Shown: positions 1 to 10,237 of the stretch, piece after piece
Layout: the number at the start of each line of letters is the position of its first letter
How positions within the stretch are numbered: the first letter of the stretch is position 1
DNA from: Novosphingobium sp. PhB165
GTDB taxonomy: Bacteria; Pseudomonadota; Alphaproteobacteria; Sphingomonadales; Sphingomonadaceae
DNA length: 64,000 bases
NCBI RefSeq assembly: GCF_004341845.1
Contig: NZ_SLVB01000001.1
Span: forward strand, 930,001 to 994,000
Reading direction: 5' to 3'
Translations under genes and position numbers: made by a program
The notes under the pieces: generated by a model
What the model was told of the DNA's origin: nothing
The model's database searches: none
Seen by the model: only the letters and a program-made list of their open reading frames with translations

Positions 1-2
1 GC

Positions 3-248
3 GGCATCTTCACGCGCCGCGCGGTAGCCCTGCTCGATGCCGGCGAGGTCAAGTCGATCCAGCATCTGTTCGAGCGCGAGACTGCCTTCCGCGAGCACGT
101 CAGCCGCTACATCCACGATTTCGAGGCGATCCTGCGTCAGGTGCTTTCGACACGCGACGGCAATGCCTTGGGCGTCACCCTGCTCTCATCGGACATGGGC
201 AAGCTCTACGTCGCGCTGGCACAGGCTATCGAGCGGCTGCGCAATTGA
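3..248 (+). CDS. 3' end of an unidentified gene (partial)
   Basis: An open frame enters from the left edge (first whole codon at base 3) and ends with TGA at 246-248, giving the last 81 residues of a protein. The visible part is charged and probably helical (FERETAFREHVSRYIHDFEAI) with no cysteines or membrane segment. It runs convergently towards the DUF1467 gene. I do not recognise the family from this tail alone. The frame is supported by high GC at third positions and by the hairpin just after its stop. Confidence 0.6.
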   Translation, partial: GIFTRRAVALLDAGEVKSIQHLFERETAFREHVSRYIHDFEAILRQVLSTRDGNALGVTLLSSDMGKLYVALAQAIERLRN

Positions 249-261
249 TTTGGGACGGTGC

Positions 262-284
262 CGCGAGGCTGGAACAGCCTCGCG
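262..284. terminator. Hairpin between convergent genes
   Basis: Arms CGCGAGGCTG and CAGCCTCGCG form a perfect 10-bp stem with a 3-nt loop, between the stop at 248 and the DUF1467 stop at 300. Neither strand has a long T run after it, so it is terminator-like rather than canonical. It would serve both convergent transcripts, including the 3' end of the long nuo transcript. Confidence 0.5.
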
Positions 285-299
285 TCCGACCTTCCGGGA

Positions 300-596
300 T
301 CAGTAGCCGATATCTTTCACCGGCGGCTGCCCAAAGACATTGAGATCGTCGGCAGTGACCCACTGCTCGGCGTAATTCATGTAATAGAGCCCGAAAAGCA
401 CCAGTCCCAAGACCGTGGCGCGCTTGGCGATAAGCTTCGGGCGGAAGTTCACGGGCGCGCTGTTGGCGTGCCCCTTCTCGACCCGATAGCCAGTCACCTC
501 ATCGGGCGTCCTCAGGCCGAACGGCATGACGAGGAACGCGGCCAGGACCCAGAACAGGCCGTAAATCGCAATCATCGAAGTCCATTGCATGGCCAT
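300..596 (-). CDS. DUF1467 family small membrane protein
   Basis: 98 residues. It has two hydrophobic segments, roughly residues 8-27 and 60-76, separated by a short polar loop containing FGLRTPDEV and a stretch rich in charged residues. This matches the size and look of DUF1467 proteins, small alphaproteobacterial inner-membrane proteins of unknown function. It starts 3 nt after the RNase J stop and is the last gene of the nuo-birA-coaX-rnj block. Its role is not known; the close spacing suggests co-expression with rnj. Confidence 0.8.
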   Translation of the reverse strand: MAMQWTSMIAIYGLFWVLAAFLVMPFGLRTPDEVTGYRVEKGHANSAPVNFRPKLIAKRATVLGLVLFGLYYMNYAEQWVTADDLNVFGQPPVKDIGY

Positions 597-599
597 CGC

Positions 600-2225
600 T
601 CAATCCTCCAGCAGCAGAACCTGCACTTGCGGCTTCTTTCCGGACCAGCGCGTCGCTGCCCGGCGCGCGGCAAGCCGCGCCGCCTCGATCCGAACTTCGC
701 GTTCAGACTTCTTCGCCCTGCCAAGCGCATTGGCGACATCCTGCTGCGCCTCTTCGACGAACTTCTCGTAGTCCTCATCGAGCGGGAGCCCGATTGCGGC
801 AACCTGCACGTTGCCCTTCCGGTCGGCTGCGACCGAGACCACGCCGTTGAAGGAAATCCGGCGGCGCATCACCATCGCATCGCCATCCGCGGGCGCGATG
901 ATATCGCCGTCGAGCACTAGGCGGCCCGAGCGCACTTCGCCGAATTTTCCGGGATGACTTGGCGCAAGGCGTACGAGATCGCCGTTTTTCTGGAACAGGG
1001 CCTTGGGAATGCCACTCGCAAGACCAAGCCGCGCCTGCTCGCGCATGTGCCGGACCTCACCGTGAACCGGGACAAGGATTTCGGGCCGGATCCAGCCATA
1101 GAGCGCCTGAAGCTCCGGACGGCCGGGATGTCCCGACACGTGGATGGTGCTCTGGCGGTCGGTGACGATAACTATGCCCGAATCCGAAAGACGGTTCTGG
1201 ATGCGGCCAATGGCGATCTCGTTACCGGGGATCTGGCGGCTCGAGAACAATACGACATCGCCCGCTTCAAGCTTGATCGGATGGTTGCCCTCCGAAATAC
1301 GCGCCAGCGCCGCACGCGCCTCGCCCTGCCCGCCGGTGGCGACGATCAGGACCTCGCCGCGCGGCAGGTCCATCGCGGCATCGATATCGATCAGTTCGGG
1401 CAGCTTCTCCAGATAGCCGCTGGCTTTTGCCGTCTCGATGATCCGATCCAGCGAACGCCCGGCCACGCAGAGCTTGCGCCCGGTCTTGCGGGCCACATCG
1501 CCCAGCGTCTGAAGCCGCGCTACATTGGAGGCGAAAGTTGTGACGAGCACACGCCTGCCGCGATGCGACTTCACTTCCTCCAGCAGCCCGCGATAGACCT
1601 CGCCCTCGGATCCCGAAGCCTGCGGATTGAACACGTTGGTCGAATCGCAGACAAGCGCGAGCACGCCCTGGTCGCCGATCGCGGTCAGTTCCTCTGCGGT
1701 CGTCGGTGTGCCAACTTGCGGCTCGTCATCGAGCTTCCAGTCGCCGGTGTGGAAGATCTTTCCGTAAGGCGTGTCGATCAGCAGTGCGTTGCCTTCCGCG
1801 ATCGAGTGCGCCAGCGGCACATAGCGGATGCCGAACGGCCCGAGTTCGAAGCGTTCGAGATCCTCGACCACGATCAGTTCGACCTCACCGAGGATGCCCG
1901 CTTCCTCCAGCTTCGCCGCGACAAGACGCGCGGTGAAAGGGGTCGCGTAAATCGGTACGTCGAGCGCCTCGGCGAAATAGGGTACCGCGCCGATGTGGTC
2001 TTCGTGCGCATGGGTCAGGACGATGCCCAGCAGGTTCTCGCGCTCATCCTCGATGAATTCGAGGTCCGCGAAGACGAGATCGACGCCCGGGTACTCGTTC
2101 ATGCCGAAAGTCATGCCGAGATCGACCATCAGCCACTTGCCCTGGCAGCCATAGAGATTGACGTTCATGCCAATCTCGCCGGAACCACCCAGCGCGCAAA
2201 ACAGCAGTTCGTTACCCGGTATCAC
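600..2225 (-). CDS. rnj: Ribonuclease J
   Basis: 541 residues. Metallo-beta-lactamase/beta-CASP ribonuclease that degrades and matures RNA, with endo- and 5'-exonuclease activity in the family. The zinc motif HAHEDH lies at residues 72-77, further ligands around H140 and D162, and the beta-CASP part carries VSGHPGR near residue 365 and VPVHGE shortly after. The start is GTG at 2225, which overlaps the coaX stop as GTGA and so suggests translational coupling. The length is typical for alphaproteobacterial RNase J. It lies in the tail of the complex I operon together with coaX and birA. Confidence 0.95.
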   Translation of the reverse strand: MIPGNELLFCALGGSGEIGMNVNLYGCQGKWLMVDLGMTFGMNEYPGVDLVFADLEFIEDERENLLGIVLTHAHEDHIGAVPYFAEALDVPIYATPFTARLVAAKLEEAGILGEVELIVVEDLERFELGPFGIRYVPLAHSIAEGNALLIDTPYGKIFHTGDWKLDDEPQVGTPTTAEELTAIGDQGVLALVCDSTNVFNPQASGSEGEVYRGLLEEVKSHRGRRVLVTTFASNVARLQTLGDVARKTGRKLCVAGRSLDRIIETAKASGYLEKLPELIDIDAAMDLPRGEVLIVATGGQGEARAALARISEGNHPIKLEAGDVVLFSSRQIPGNEIAIGRIQNRLSDSGIVIVTDRQSTIHVSGHPGRPELQALYGWIRPEILVPVHGEVRHMREQARLGLASGIPKALFQKNGDLVRLAPSHPGKFGEVRSGRLVLDGDIIAPADGDAMVMRRRISFNGVVSVAADRKGNVQVAAIGLPLDEDYEKFVEEAQQDVANALGRAKKSEREVRIEAARLAARRAATRWSGKKPQVQVLLLED

Positions 2226-3001
2226 TTCTCTACAGCCCTCTCGGCAAGTATGGCGAGGCCCTCAAGCGTCAGGTCGGCATCGACGGCATCAAAGATGTCC
2301 GTCGCCTTGTCGAACAGAACGGCGAGACCGCCGGTGGCGATTACTTTGGCGGGACGGCCGATTTCCGCACGCATGCGGGCAATCAGGCCTTCCATCATGG
2401 CGACGTAGCCCCAGAATACCCCGATCAGCATCTGGTCTTCGGTATTGCGGCCGATCACCGACTTGCTCTGCGGCACGGCGATGGCAATGCGCGGGAGCTT
2501 GGCGGTATTGCCGACCAGCGCGTCCAGCGAAAGATTGATACCCGGCGCGATAATGCCACCTTTGTAGGCGCCATGATAGTCGACCACGTCCAAAGTCGTG
2601 GCCGTGCCGAAGTCGACGACGATAAGATCGCCGCCGTGGCGTTCATGCGCGGCAATCGCATTGACCGCGCGGTCGGCACCGAGCGAGCGCGGCTCGTCAA
2701 CGTCGATATCGATCGCGTAGTCGGCCTTGCCTTGCCCCGCGATCAGCGGTTCCACTTCGAAATAGTGGCGGCAGAGGATCTCCAGATTGTGCAGCGCGCG
2801 GGGCACCACGGTGGAGATGATGATGCTGTCCACCGCCTTGGGATCGACGCCGCGGATCGCCAGCAACTGCATCAGCCAGACCGCATATTCGTCGCCCGTA
2901 CGGCGCGGATCGGTCGCGATGCGCCAGCGGCCTCGCAGTGTGCGCCCTTCGAAGAGCGCGAAAACGACATTGGTATTGCCGGCATCGATCGCGAGCAGCA
3001 T
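2222..3001 (-). CDS. coaX: Type III pantothenate kinase
   Basis: 259 residues. Phosphorylates pantothenate in the first step of coenzyme A synthesis. The ASKHA-fold signatures are present: DAGNT at 6-10, GADR at 108-111 and DFGTATT at 130-136. An upstream in-frame extension to 3139 exists but would run far into birA; the ATG at 3001 begins exactly at the conserved [10 protein letters not shown], so I chose it. It lies 10 nt after the birA stop and overlaps rnj by 4 nt. CoaX and BirA both serve cofactor supply (CoA, biotin). Confidence 0.95.
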   Translation of the reverse strand: MLLAIDAGNTNVVFALFEGRTLRGRWRIATDPRRTGDEYAVWLMQLLAIRGVDPKAVDSIIISTVVPRALHNLEILCRHYFEVEPLIAGQGKADYAIDIDVDEPRSLGADRAVNAIAAHERHGGDLIVVDFGTATTLDVVDYHGAYKGGIIAPGINLSLDALVGNTAKLPRIAIAVPQSKSVIGRNTEDQMLIGVFWGYVAMMEGLIARMRAEIGRPAKVIATGGLAVLFDKATDIFDAVDADLTLEGLAILAERAVEK

Positions 3002-3011
3002 CGGAATTCCT

Positions 3012-3725
3012 TCAGACCAGCGAGACGTCGCCCGCATGGATGACACGTAGGCTTCCGTCCGGCAGACGCAAGCGCAGAGCACCGTCGGGGTCAAGCCCGG
3101 CGAAAGCGCCGAGCGCCTCCCCCTCCCCGTCCAGCACAACCTTCAGAGGCGTGCCTTGCGGATAGGCATGCTGCTGCCAGGCCCTCAGCGTGGCCGAGAG
3201 CCCTTCGCTCCGCCATTGCGAGAGACGCCTCGCATAAGCAGTCGCCAGCTTTTCGAGCACTTTTTGCGCATCGACATCGCTTCCACCCGAAGCCAGTACC
3301 GACGCCGTAGCGCGGTCGGCCAGTTCGGGCGCGGATACAAGGTTGATACCGATGCCGACGATCACATGATCGCCGCAGCGTTCCAGCAGAATGCCGCTGA
3401 TCTTGGCGCCGGCGACGAGAACGTCATTGGGCCATTTCAATTGAACAGCCGCGTCTGCGGGCAGCAGCGCAGCGATCAGGTCTCGGACGGCAAGTGCTGC
3501 CACGAAAGCCAGCGTATGAGCCGCCGGATCATCGGCGCGAAGCGCGATGACAGTGCTGGTGTAGAGATTGCCCTCTGGCGAGGACCATTCCTTGCCGCGA
3601 CGGCCGCGCCCGGCGCTTTGTCGCACCGCGCGCAGCCAGAACCCTTCAGCAATGCCCTCGCCGGCGCCGAGGCGCCGGACGAGATCGGCATTGGTCGAAG
3701 CGGTCTCTTCGACGACCTCTATCAA
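3012..3725 (-). CDS. birA: Biotin--[acetyl-CoA-carboxylase] ligase
   Basis: 237 residues. Attaches biotin to the biotin carboxyl carrier protein through biotinyl-AMP. The signatures GRGRRG (39-44) and KWPND (97-101) are present, and the protein ends with the small C-terminal SH3-like domain. There is no N-terminal helix-turn-helix, so it is a class I ligase and not a repressor. The start appears to be TTG at 3725, overlapping the nuoN stop as TTGA. No clear Shine-Dalgarno precedes it, so translation probably depends on coupling with nuoN. Confidence 0.93.
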   Translation of the reverse strand: MIEVVEETASTNADLVRRLGAGEGIAEGFWLRAVRQSAGRGRRGKEWSSPEGNLYTSTVIALRADDPAAHTLAFVAALAVRDLIAALLPADAAVQLKWPNDVLVAGAKISGILLERCGDHVIVGIGINLVSAPELADRATASVLASGGSDVDAQKVLEKLATAYARRLSQWRSEGLSATLRAWQQHAYPQGTPLKVVLDGEGEALGAFAGLDPDGALRLRLPDGSLRVIHAGDVSLV

Positions 3726-5185
3726 AGGCCGGAGAAGAGCGCCGCCGCAGCGGTGTCAGCCAGATGGCCCAGCCAGCGGGTGAGCAGGAAGCCCAGCGGC
3801 GAGATGACCACGCACGATCCCACGAGGACGAGCTTGTGCCAGATGTCGCTCTGGCCCTTCACCACGTCGGCCGGTTCGTCGAAGTACATGATCTTGACGA
3901 CCTTGAGGTAGTAGAAAGCGCCGATCACGGAGGCCGCGAAGCCCAACGCGGCGAGCGCGATCATGCCGCCGTCAACCGCGGCCTTGAAGACCAGGAACTT
4001 GCCCCAGAAGCCGAACATCGGCGGGATACCGGCAAGGCTGAACATGATCATCGCCAGCGCCAGGGCAAGGCCCGGACGGGTGCGCGACAGACCGGCCATC
4101 TTGCCGAGATCCTCAACCGGATTGCCGTTTTCGTCGGCCAGCATCAGGATCATGACAAAACCGCCGATCGACATCGCAACATAGATCGCGAGGTAGAACA
4201 GCATGGCCGAGATGCCTTCCGGCGTTGCCACCGCGAGGCCGACCAGCATGAAGCCGACGTTGTTGATCGACGAATAGGCCATCAGTCGCTTGATGTTCGA
4301 CTGACGCATCGCGCCAAGAGCACCGATCACGATCGAAGCGAGTGCCGCGAAGACAACGATCTGCTGCCAGGCATGCGCCTGTTCACCAAAGGCTTCGATG
4401 GCAACGCGCATGGTAAGCGCCATCGCGGCGACCTTGGGGGCCGTTGCGAAGAGCGTGGTCACCGGCGTGGGCGCGCCTTCGTAGACGTCCGGCGTCCACA
4501 TGTGGAACGGTACGGCGCTGATCTTGAAGGCAAGACCGGCGAAGACGAACACGAGGCCGAACAGGGCGCCATGCGAGAGGCCATGCGCCATCGAGGCGCT
4601 GATGCCGTCGAACGACGTCGTGCCTGCAAACCCATACGTCAGGCTCATGCCGAACAGCAGGATACCGGAAGCCAGCGCGCCCAGCACGAAGTACTTGAGG
4701 CCCGCTTCGGCCGAACGACCATCGGTGCGCAGGAACGCGGCCAGGACGTAGGCGGCGAGCGAGTTCATCTCCAGGCCGATGTAGAGCGTGATGAGGTTCG
4801 TCGCCGAAACCATCATGCTCATGCCGATCGCTGCCAGAACGACGAGCACCGGATATTCGGCGCGCATCGCCTTGAAGCGATCGAAGTAGGCCGGAGCGAC
4901 CATGATCGAAACGGCAGCAGAGATGTAGATCAGCACTTTCGCGAAGGAAGCGAAAGCGTCGGCTTTGAACTGGCCGAAGAAGGCGTAAGTTTCGACGCCC
5001 ATGGCACCGCCGCAAAGCGCGGGGGCGACGAGGACGCCGGCGGCGACGAGCGCCGCCACGGCGAGAACGGAGATCAGCCGGGCAGCCTTGTCACCACCCC
5101 AGGCGGCGATCAGGAGCAAGACGAGGCTTGCGAAGCTCAGCGTTTCTTCCGGCGCGATCAGGCGCAGTGACTGCGACCAGTCCAT
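3722..5185 (-). CDS. nuoN: NADH-quinone oxidoreductase subunit N
   Basis: 487 residues with about 14 hydrophobic helices. It is one of the three antiporter-like proton-pumping subunits of the complex I membrane arm. Motifs of the family are visible, including the YIGLEMNSLAAYVL stretch around residue 135 with its conserved glutamate, and lysines in the broken-helix regions. The ATG at 5185 overlaps the nuoM stop by one base (TGATG). It is the last structural nuo gene before birA. Confidence 0.97.
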   Translation of the reverse strand: MDWSQSLRLIAPEETLSFASLVLLLIAAWGGDKAARLISVLAVAALVAAGVLVAPALCGGAMGVETYAFFGQFKADAFASFAKVLIYISAAVSIMVAPAYFDRFKAMRAEYPVLVVLAAIGMSMMVSATNLITLYIGLEMNSLAAYVLAAFLRTDGRSAEAGLKYFVLGALASGILLFGMSLTYGFAGTTSFDGISASMAHGLSHGALFGLVFVFAGLAFKISAVPFHMWTPDVYEGAPTPVTTLFATAPKVAAMALTMRVAIEAFGEQAHAWQQIVVFAALASIVIGALGAMRQSNIKRLMAYSSINNVGFMLVGLAVATPEGISAMLFYLAIYVAMSIGGFVMILMLADENGNPVEDLGKMAGLSRTRPGLALALAMIMFSLAGIPPMFGFWGKFLVFKAAVDGGMIALAALGFAASVIGAFYYLKVVKIMYFDEPADVVKGQSDIWHKLVLVGSCVVISPLGFLLTRWLGHLADTAAAALFSGL

Positions 5186-6720
5186 CAGTGTGCCCCCTCA
5201 TGCGCAGCTTCTTCATGCGCAGGCTTTTCCTTGCCCATGGCCAACTTGGCGTCTCCTTCCGGCTTTGCACGCGCAATCCGGGCGTCGAGCGCGGCAATGT
5301 CGGCGCGCATCGGAGCAATGAAGCTCTCGGGATAGACGCCCATCCACAGCACCGCGAGGCCCAGCGGAACCACCATAAGCAGTTCGCGGACGTCGAGGTC
5401 GGCCATGGCGGCGGCATCGGCGTTCTTCTGGTCGCCAAAGGCGATCCGGCGATAGAGGTAGAGCATGTAGGCAGCGCCCAGAATGATGCCGGTGGTGCAG
5501 ATAAGCGCCGTCCAGCTCGATGCCTGGTAAATGCCGCCAAGGCTCAGGAATTCGCCGACGAAACCGCTGGTGCCCGGAAGGCCGATCGAGGCCATCGTGA
5601 AGAGCAGGAAGAACAGCGCATAACGCGGCATGTTGATGGCAAGACCGCCGTAACGGACGATCTCACGGGTATGCAGGCGGTCGTAGATGATGCCCACGCA
5701 AAGGAACAGCGCGCCCGAGACGAGGCCGTGGCTCAGCATGACCAGCATCGAACCTTCGAGGCCCTGCGGGTTGAAGGCGAAGAGACCGATGGTCACGATC
5801 GCCATGTGGGCGACCGACGAATAGGCGATCAGCTTCTTCATGTCGCTCTGCACCAGCGCGATCAGCGAGGTGATGACGACTGCGGCCATCGACAGCCCCC
5901 ACACCAGCGGCGCGAAGTAGGCCGAAGCTTCGGGGAACATCGGCAGCGAGAAGCGAATGAAGCCGTAGCCACCCATTTTCAGCAGCACGCCCGCCAGGAT
6001 CACCGAGCCAGCGGTCGGCGCCTGAACGTGCGCCGCCGGAAGCCAGGTGTGGACCGGCCACATCGGCATCTTCACCGCGAAGCTGGCGAAGAAGGCAAGG
6101 AACAGCCAGGTCTGTGCCTGCGGGTCGAAGTCATAGGCCATCAGTGCGGGGACCGAGGTCGTGCCGGCGGTGTGGACCATCCACAGCATCGCCACGAGCA
6201 TCAGCACCGAACCGAGCAGCGTGTAGAGGAAGAACTTGTAAGCGGCGTAGATACGGTCCGCACCACCCCAGATGCCGATGATAAGGTACATCGGGATCAG
6301 GCCGGCTTCGAAGAACATGTAGAACAGGAAGATATCCTGTGCCGCGAAGACGCCGATCATGAGCGTTTCCATGAGCAGGAAAGCGGCCATGTATTCGCCG
6401 ACGCGCTTTTCGATCGAGTTCCAGCTCGCACCGATACAGATCGGCATGAGGAAGACCGAAAGCAGGATCAGCAGCAGCGCAATGCCGTCGATGCCGAGAG
6501 CGTAGGAGAAGCCCGAGAACAGCTCATGCCGTTCCGTGAACTGCCACTGCGCTCCGCCAATGTCGAAGTTCATCCAGAGGACAATGCCAAGAGCAAGGTC
6601 CACGAGCGTGGCGACAAGCGCCACAACCCGGGCCGATTTGGCATCAAGGTAAAGACAAGCCAGTGCCGCCGCGAGCGGCACCAGCAACATCAGACTGAGG
6701 ATCGGAAAACCACTCATCAT
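5185..6720 (-). CDS. nuoM: NADH-quinone oxidoreductase subunit M
   Basis: 511 residues, about 14 transmembrane helices. Antiporter-like membrane subunit of complex I. The stretch FYMFFEAGLIPMYLIIG carries the conserved glutamate, and MWPVHTWLPAAHVQAPT is the family signature. The C-terminus is a short charged tail rich in Glu, His and Ala. It starts 1 nt after the nuoL stop and overlaps nuoN by one base, so the nuoL-M-N segment is tightly packed. Confidence 0.97.
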   Translation of the reverse strand: MMSGFPILSLMLLVPLAAALACLYLDAKSARVVALVATLVDLALGIVLWMNFDIGGAQWQFTERHELFSGFSYALGIDGIALLLILLSVFLMPICIGASWNSIEKRVGEYMAAFLLMETLMIGVFAAQDIFLFYMFFEAGLIPMYLIIGIWGGADRIYAAYKFFLYTLLGSVLMLVAMLWMVHTAGTTSVPALMAYDFDPQAQTWLFLAFFASFAVKMPMWPVHTWLPAAHVQAPTAGSVILAGVLLKMGGYGFIRFSLPMFPEASAYFAPLVWGLSMAAVVITSLIALVQSDMKKLIAYSSVAHMAIVTIGLFAFNPQGLEGSMLVMLSHGLVSGALFLCVGIIYDRLHTREIVRYGGLAINMPRYALFFLLFTMASIGLPGTSGFVGEFLSLGGIYQASSWTALICTTGIILGAAYMLYLYRRIAFGDQKNADAAAMADLDVRELLMVVPLGLAVLWMGVYPESFIAPMRADIAALDARIARAKPEGDAKLAMGKEKPAHEEAAHEGAH

Positions 6721-6721
6721 C

Positions 6722-8815
6722 TTATCCCGCGATCACCCAGCTGATGGCGGCAACGACGCCGATCAGCATGACAAGTGCGTAGCTGTACAGATAGCCCGAC
6801 TGGACCTTCTGCGCGTAAGTCGAACCCCTGGCGACGACCCAGGCCGCACCGTCGGGACCGAACTTGTCGATCACGCCGATGTCCAGGACATTCCAGAACA
6901 CCTTGCCGAGCCAGAAAGCGGGACGGACGAAGATCGTGTTGTAGAGTTCGTCGAACATCCACTTGCGGAACACGAAGGTGTAAACCGGCCCGAGCTGTTC
7001 GGCGACTGCCTTGGGGAACGAGAGATTCTTCATGTAGCCGTACCATGCGGTCAGCAGGCCCAGCGCCATCACCGTGAACGGAGCCCACTTCACCCAGGTC
7101 GGAACGCCGTGCATCGCGTGGATCAGGTGTTCGTGGAAGACCAGTGCGCCCTTCCAGAACTCGCCCTCTCCTTCGGAGACGAAGGCATGCTGGAAAATGA
7201 AGCCGGCAAAGATCGCACCCAACGAGAGGATGATCAGCGGCAGCAGCATGACCAGCGGGCTTTCGTGCGGGTGGTAGCCACCCGTACCGTCGCCGTGCTG
7301 CGTGTAGTCCGGACCGCGCGAACCGATTTCTTCGCTCGCATGCGAATCTTCGTCTTCAGCGTGCTCATGGCCATCGTGAGCATGATCGTCATGGCCATGG
7401 CCGTGCGCGTCATGAACGGCGTGCTGAATGTGCTCCGACTGGATCCAGCGCGGCTTGCCGAAGAAGGTCAGGAAGACCAGGCGCCACGAATAGAAGCTCG
7501 TCATGAGCGCGGCAGCAATGCCCATCCAGAAGGCGAAACCACCGATCTGGGTGCCCGAACCGAAGGCTGCTTCGAGGATCGCGTCCTTCGAGTGGAAGCC
7601 TGCGAAGCCCGCGAAACCTGCGATACCCACGCCGGTGATGGCCAGCGTACCCGCCGTCATCGCCCAGAAGGTAATCGGGATATGCTTACGCAGGCCGCCG
7701 TAGAAGCGCATGTCCTGCTCGTGGTGCATCGAGTGGATGACCGAACCGGCACCAAGGAACAGCAGTGCCTTGAAGAACGCGTGCGTGAACAGGTGGAACA
7801 TGGCCGCGCCATAGGCGCCGACGCCAGCGGCGAAGAACATGTAGCCGAGCTGCGAGCAGGTCGAGTACGCGATCACGCGCTTGATGTCCCACTGCGTGCA
7901 GCCGACGGTGGCAGCGAAGAAGCAGGTGCAGGCACCGACGAATGCGACGACGTGCATCGCAGTCTCGCTGGTCTCAAACATCGGCGAAAGACGGCAGACC
8001 ATGAAGACGCCGGCGGTGACCATGGTGGCTGCGTGAATGAGGGCCGAGACCGGGGTCGGGCCTTCCATCGCGTCCGGAAGCCAGGTGTGCAGGCCAAGCT
8101 GCGCCGACTTGCCCATCGCACCGATGAACAGAAGGATGCAGATCACGGTCATGGTGTCGAAACGGTGGCCGAGGAAGCCGATGGTCGAACCCGCCATGCC
8201 CGGCGCTGCGTGCAGGATCTCGGGAATCGAGACCGTGCCGAACACCAGGTAGGTGCCGAAGATGCCCAGCATGAAGCCAAGGTCACCCACGCGGTTGACC
8301 ACGAAGGCCTTGATCGCGGCGGCGCAGGCCGAAGGCTTGCGGAACCAGAAGCCGATCAGAAGGTACGACGCGAGACCCACGCCTTCCCAACCGAAGAACA
8401 TCTGCACCAGGTTGTCCGCCGTCACCAGCATGAGCATGGCGAAGGTGAACAGCGACAGGTACGCGAAGAAGCGCGGCTGATCCGGCTCCTCGCTCATGTA
8501 GCCCCACGAATAGAGGTGCACGAGCGCGGAGACCGAGGTGATGACCACCAGCATGACGGCGGTCAGCGTGTCGACACGCAGCGCCCAGTCGAAGGTCATC
8601 GCGCCCGACTGGACCCACTTGAGGACCGGAACGACGGCGACTTCAGCGGTACCATTCAAGAATTGGATGAAGATCGGCCACGAAAGGATGCACGATACGA
8701 AAAGTGCACCCGTCGTGAGGGACTTCGCCGCGACGTTACCGAGCTGCTTGTTGCCAAGCCCGGCGATGATCGCTGCCAATAATGGCAGGAAGACGATGAT
8801 CAGGATATGCTGCAA
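6722..8815 (-). CDS. nuoL: NADH-quinone oxidoreductase subunit L
   Basis: 697 residues. Distal antiporter-like subunit of complex I, with the C-terminal extension that carries the long lateral helix. [18 protein letters not shown] (about 140-157) and [21 protein letters not shown] (241-261) are family signatures. Unusually, the loop at residues 462-517 holds 14 histidines among many acidic residues. The start is TTG at 8815, preceded by AAGGGATAAGG at the end of nuoK; no better start is visible and [13 protein letters not shown] is a normal NuoL N-terminus. Confidence 0.97.
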   Translation of the reverse strand: MQHILIIVFLPLLAAIIAGLGNKQLGNVAAKSLTTGALFVSCILSWPIFIQFLNGTAEVAVVPVLKWVQSGAMTFDWALRVDTLTAVMLVVITSVSALVHLYSWGYMSEEPDQPRFFAYLSLFTFAMLMLVTADNLVQMFFGWEGVGLASYLLIGFWFRKPSACAAAIKAFVVNRVGDLGFMLGIFGTYLVFGTVSIPEILHAAPGMAGSTIGFLGHRFDTMTVICILLFIGAMGKSAQLGLHTWLPDAMEGPTPVSALIHAATMVTAGVFMVCRLSPMFETSETAMHVVAFVGACTCFFAATVGCTQWDIKRVIAYSTCSQLGYMFFAAGVGAYGAAMFHLFTHAFFKALLFLGAGSVIHSMHHEQDMRFYGGLRKHIPITFWAMTAGTLAITGVGIAGFAGFAGFHSKDAILEAAFGSGTQIGGFAFWMGIAAALMTSFYSWRLVFLTFFGKPRWIQSEHIQHAVHDAHGHGHDDHAHDGHEHAEDEDSHASEEIGSRGPDYTQHGDGTGGYHPHESPLVMLLPLIILSLGAIFAGFIFQHAFVSEGEGEFWKGALVFHEHLIHAMHGVPTWVKWAPFTVMALGLLTAWYGYMKNLSFPKAVAEQLGPVYTFVFRKWMFDELYNTIFVRPAFWLGKVFWNVLDIGVIDKFGPDGAAWVVARGSTYAQKVQSGYLYSYALVMLIGVVAAISWVIAG

Positions 8816-8819
8816 GGCC

Positions 8820-9125
8820 TTATCCCTTCATCCGGTTGACGTCGTCGACGGCAATCGTGCCGCGGCCACGGAAGTAGATCACGAGGATAGCAAGCCCCAC
8901 TGCGGCCTCGCCGGCGGCAACCGTCAGCACGAACATCGCGAAGATCTGACCCGTGAGGTCGTGCAGGAACGCGCTGAAGGCGACGAGGTTGATGTTGACC
9001 GCAAGCAGGATCAGTTCGATCGCCATGAGCAGAACGATGACGTTCTTGCGGTTGAGGAAGATACCGAGGACGCCGAGCACGAAAAGGATCGAGCTGACGG
9101 CCACGTAATGTTCGATGCCGATCAC
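8820..9125 (-). CDS. nuoK: NADH-quinone oxidoreductase subunit K
   Basis: 101 residues, three transmembrane helices, the normal length for NuoK. Membrane-arm subunit of complex I. The helix-2 glutamate sits in [19 protein letters not shown], and the second conserved glutamate in [13 protein letters not shown]. The start is GTG at 9125, overlapping the nuoJ stop as GTGA. Confidence 0.97.
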   Translation of the reverse strand: MIGIEHYVAVSSILFVLGVLGIFLNRKNVIVLLMAIELILLAVNINLVAFSAFLHDLTGQIFAMFVLTVAAGEAAVGLAILVIYFRGRGTIAVDDVNRMKG

Positions 9126-9739
9126 AGCTGAACCCCCTTGCCCACTTCGGGCTTGACGTTGACGGTCGCTTCGTCGGGACGACGTGCAATCTGCTTGCTG
9201 ATGTTCTGACCACGCGTGTCGGTGCGCTGGCGATGGGTCAGCACGATGGCGCCGATCATCGCAACGAGCAGGATCAGGCCCGCCGCCTCGAACAGGAAGA
9301 GATAGCGGCCATACATCAGGGCGCCGATAGCCTCGATGTTCGACGCACCGACCGGAATCGCTGCCGTGCCATCAGGCGTGCCGAGCGTCATTGCGCCCGA
9401 CTTCAGGACGCCGAGACCGACGAGCAGTTCGGCGACCAATACGGCCGCGACCAGCAGGCCCAGCGGGAAGTTCTTGACGAACCCTGCACGAAGCTCCGCG
9501 AAGTCGATGTCGAGCATCATGACGACGAACAGGAACAGAACCGCGACAGCACCGACGTAGACGATGATGAGCAGCATGGCGATGAACTCGGCGCCGACGA
9601 GAACCATGAGCCCGGCAGCGTTGAAGAACGCCAGGATCAGGAACAGCACCGAATGCACCGGGTTGCGGGAGAAGATGGTGGCCACCGCCGAAGCGATGGT
9701 CAGCGCCGCGAAAAGGTAGAAGGCGATAATCTGGATCAT
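9122..9739 (-). CDS. nuoJ: NADH-quinone oxidoreductase subunit J
   Basis: 205 residues with five hydrophobic helices and a polar C-terminal tail. Membrane subunit of complex I. The conserved [17 protein letters not shown] segment (around 60-76) forms the third helix, which contains the pi-bulge in known structures. The ATG is at 9739, 12 nt after the nuoI stop. Confidence 0.96.
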   Translation of the reverse strand: MIQIIAFYLFAALTIASAVATIFSRNPVHSVLFLILAFFNAAGLMVLVGAEFIAMLLIIVYVGAVAVLFLFVVMMLDIDFAELRAGFVKNFPLGLLVAAVLVAELLVGLGVLKSGAMTLGTPDGTAAIPVGASNIEAIGALMYGRYLFLFEAAGLILLVAMIGAIVLTHRQRTDTRGQNISKQIARRPDEATVNVKPEVGKGVQL

Positions 9740-9751
9740 GTCCGCGGCCCC

Positions 9752-10237
9752 CTATCGGTACGGCGCGTCGGCTTCAAGGTTCGCGGCGATAGCACGCTCC
9801 CACTTGTCCCCGTTCGCCAGTAGCTTGGCCTTGTCATAGAGCAGTTCCTCGCGCGTTTCCGTCGCGTATTCGAAGTTCGGCCCCTCGACGATCGCATCCA
9901 CCGGGCAGGCTTCCTGGCAGAAGCCGCAGTAGATGCACTTCGTCATGTCGATGTCGTAGCGCGTGGTACGGCGCGAACCGTCGGCACGCGGCGCGGCTTC
10001 GATAGTGATCGCCTGCGCCGGGCAGATCGCTTCGCACAGCTTGCAGGCGATGCAGCGCTCCTCGCCGTTGGGATAACGGCGCAGGGCATGCTCACCACGG
10101 AATCGCGGCGAAAGCGGGTTCTTCTCGAAGGGGTAGTTGATCGTCGCCTTGGGCTTGAAGAAATACTTCAAGGTCAGCCAGTGCGCCTTCACGAACTCCC
10201 AGAGCGTGAAGCTCTTTATGAGTTGTCCGACGGTCAT
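9752..10237 (-). CDS. nuoI: NADH-quinone oxidoreductase subunit I (two [4Fe-4S])
   Basis: 161 residues. Ferredoxin-like subunit of the hydrophilic arm that carries clusters N6a and N6b. Two CxxCxxCxxxCP motifs are seen: Cys62, 65, 68, 72 and Cys101, 104, 107, 111. The N-terminal amphipathic part (about 1-35) contacts the membrane subunit NuoH in known complexes. The start overlaps the nuoH stop as ATGA. Confidence 0.97.
   Translation of the reverse strand: MTVGQLIKSFTLWEFVKAHWLTLKYFFKPKATINYPFEKNPLSPRFRGEHALRRYPNGEERCIACKLCEAICPAQAITIEAAPRADGSRRTTRYDIDMTKCIYCGFCQEACPVDAIVEGPNFEYATETREELLYDKAKLLANGDKWERAIAANLEADAPYR

Noticed and set aside
954..2408. 484-codon + strand frame opposite rnj and coaX
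   Set aside because: It is antisense to two genes with clear catalytic motifs, and its product is rich in Arg, Asp and Gln with no domain. It is a shadow of GC-rich coding DNA.
5128..6744. 538-codon + strand frame opposite nuoM
   Set aside because: The product is charged, without pattern, and mirrors the membrane-protein codons of nuoM.
7109..8782. 557-codon + strand frame opposite nuoL
   Set aside because: Antisense shadow of nuoL; no ribosome-binding site or domain.
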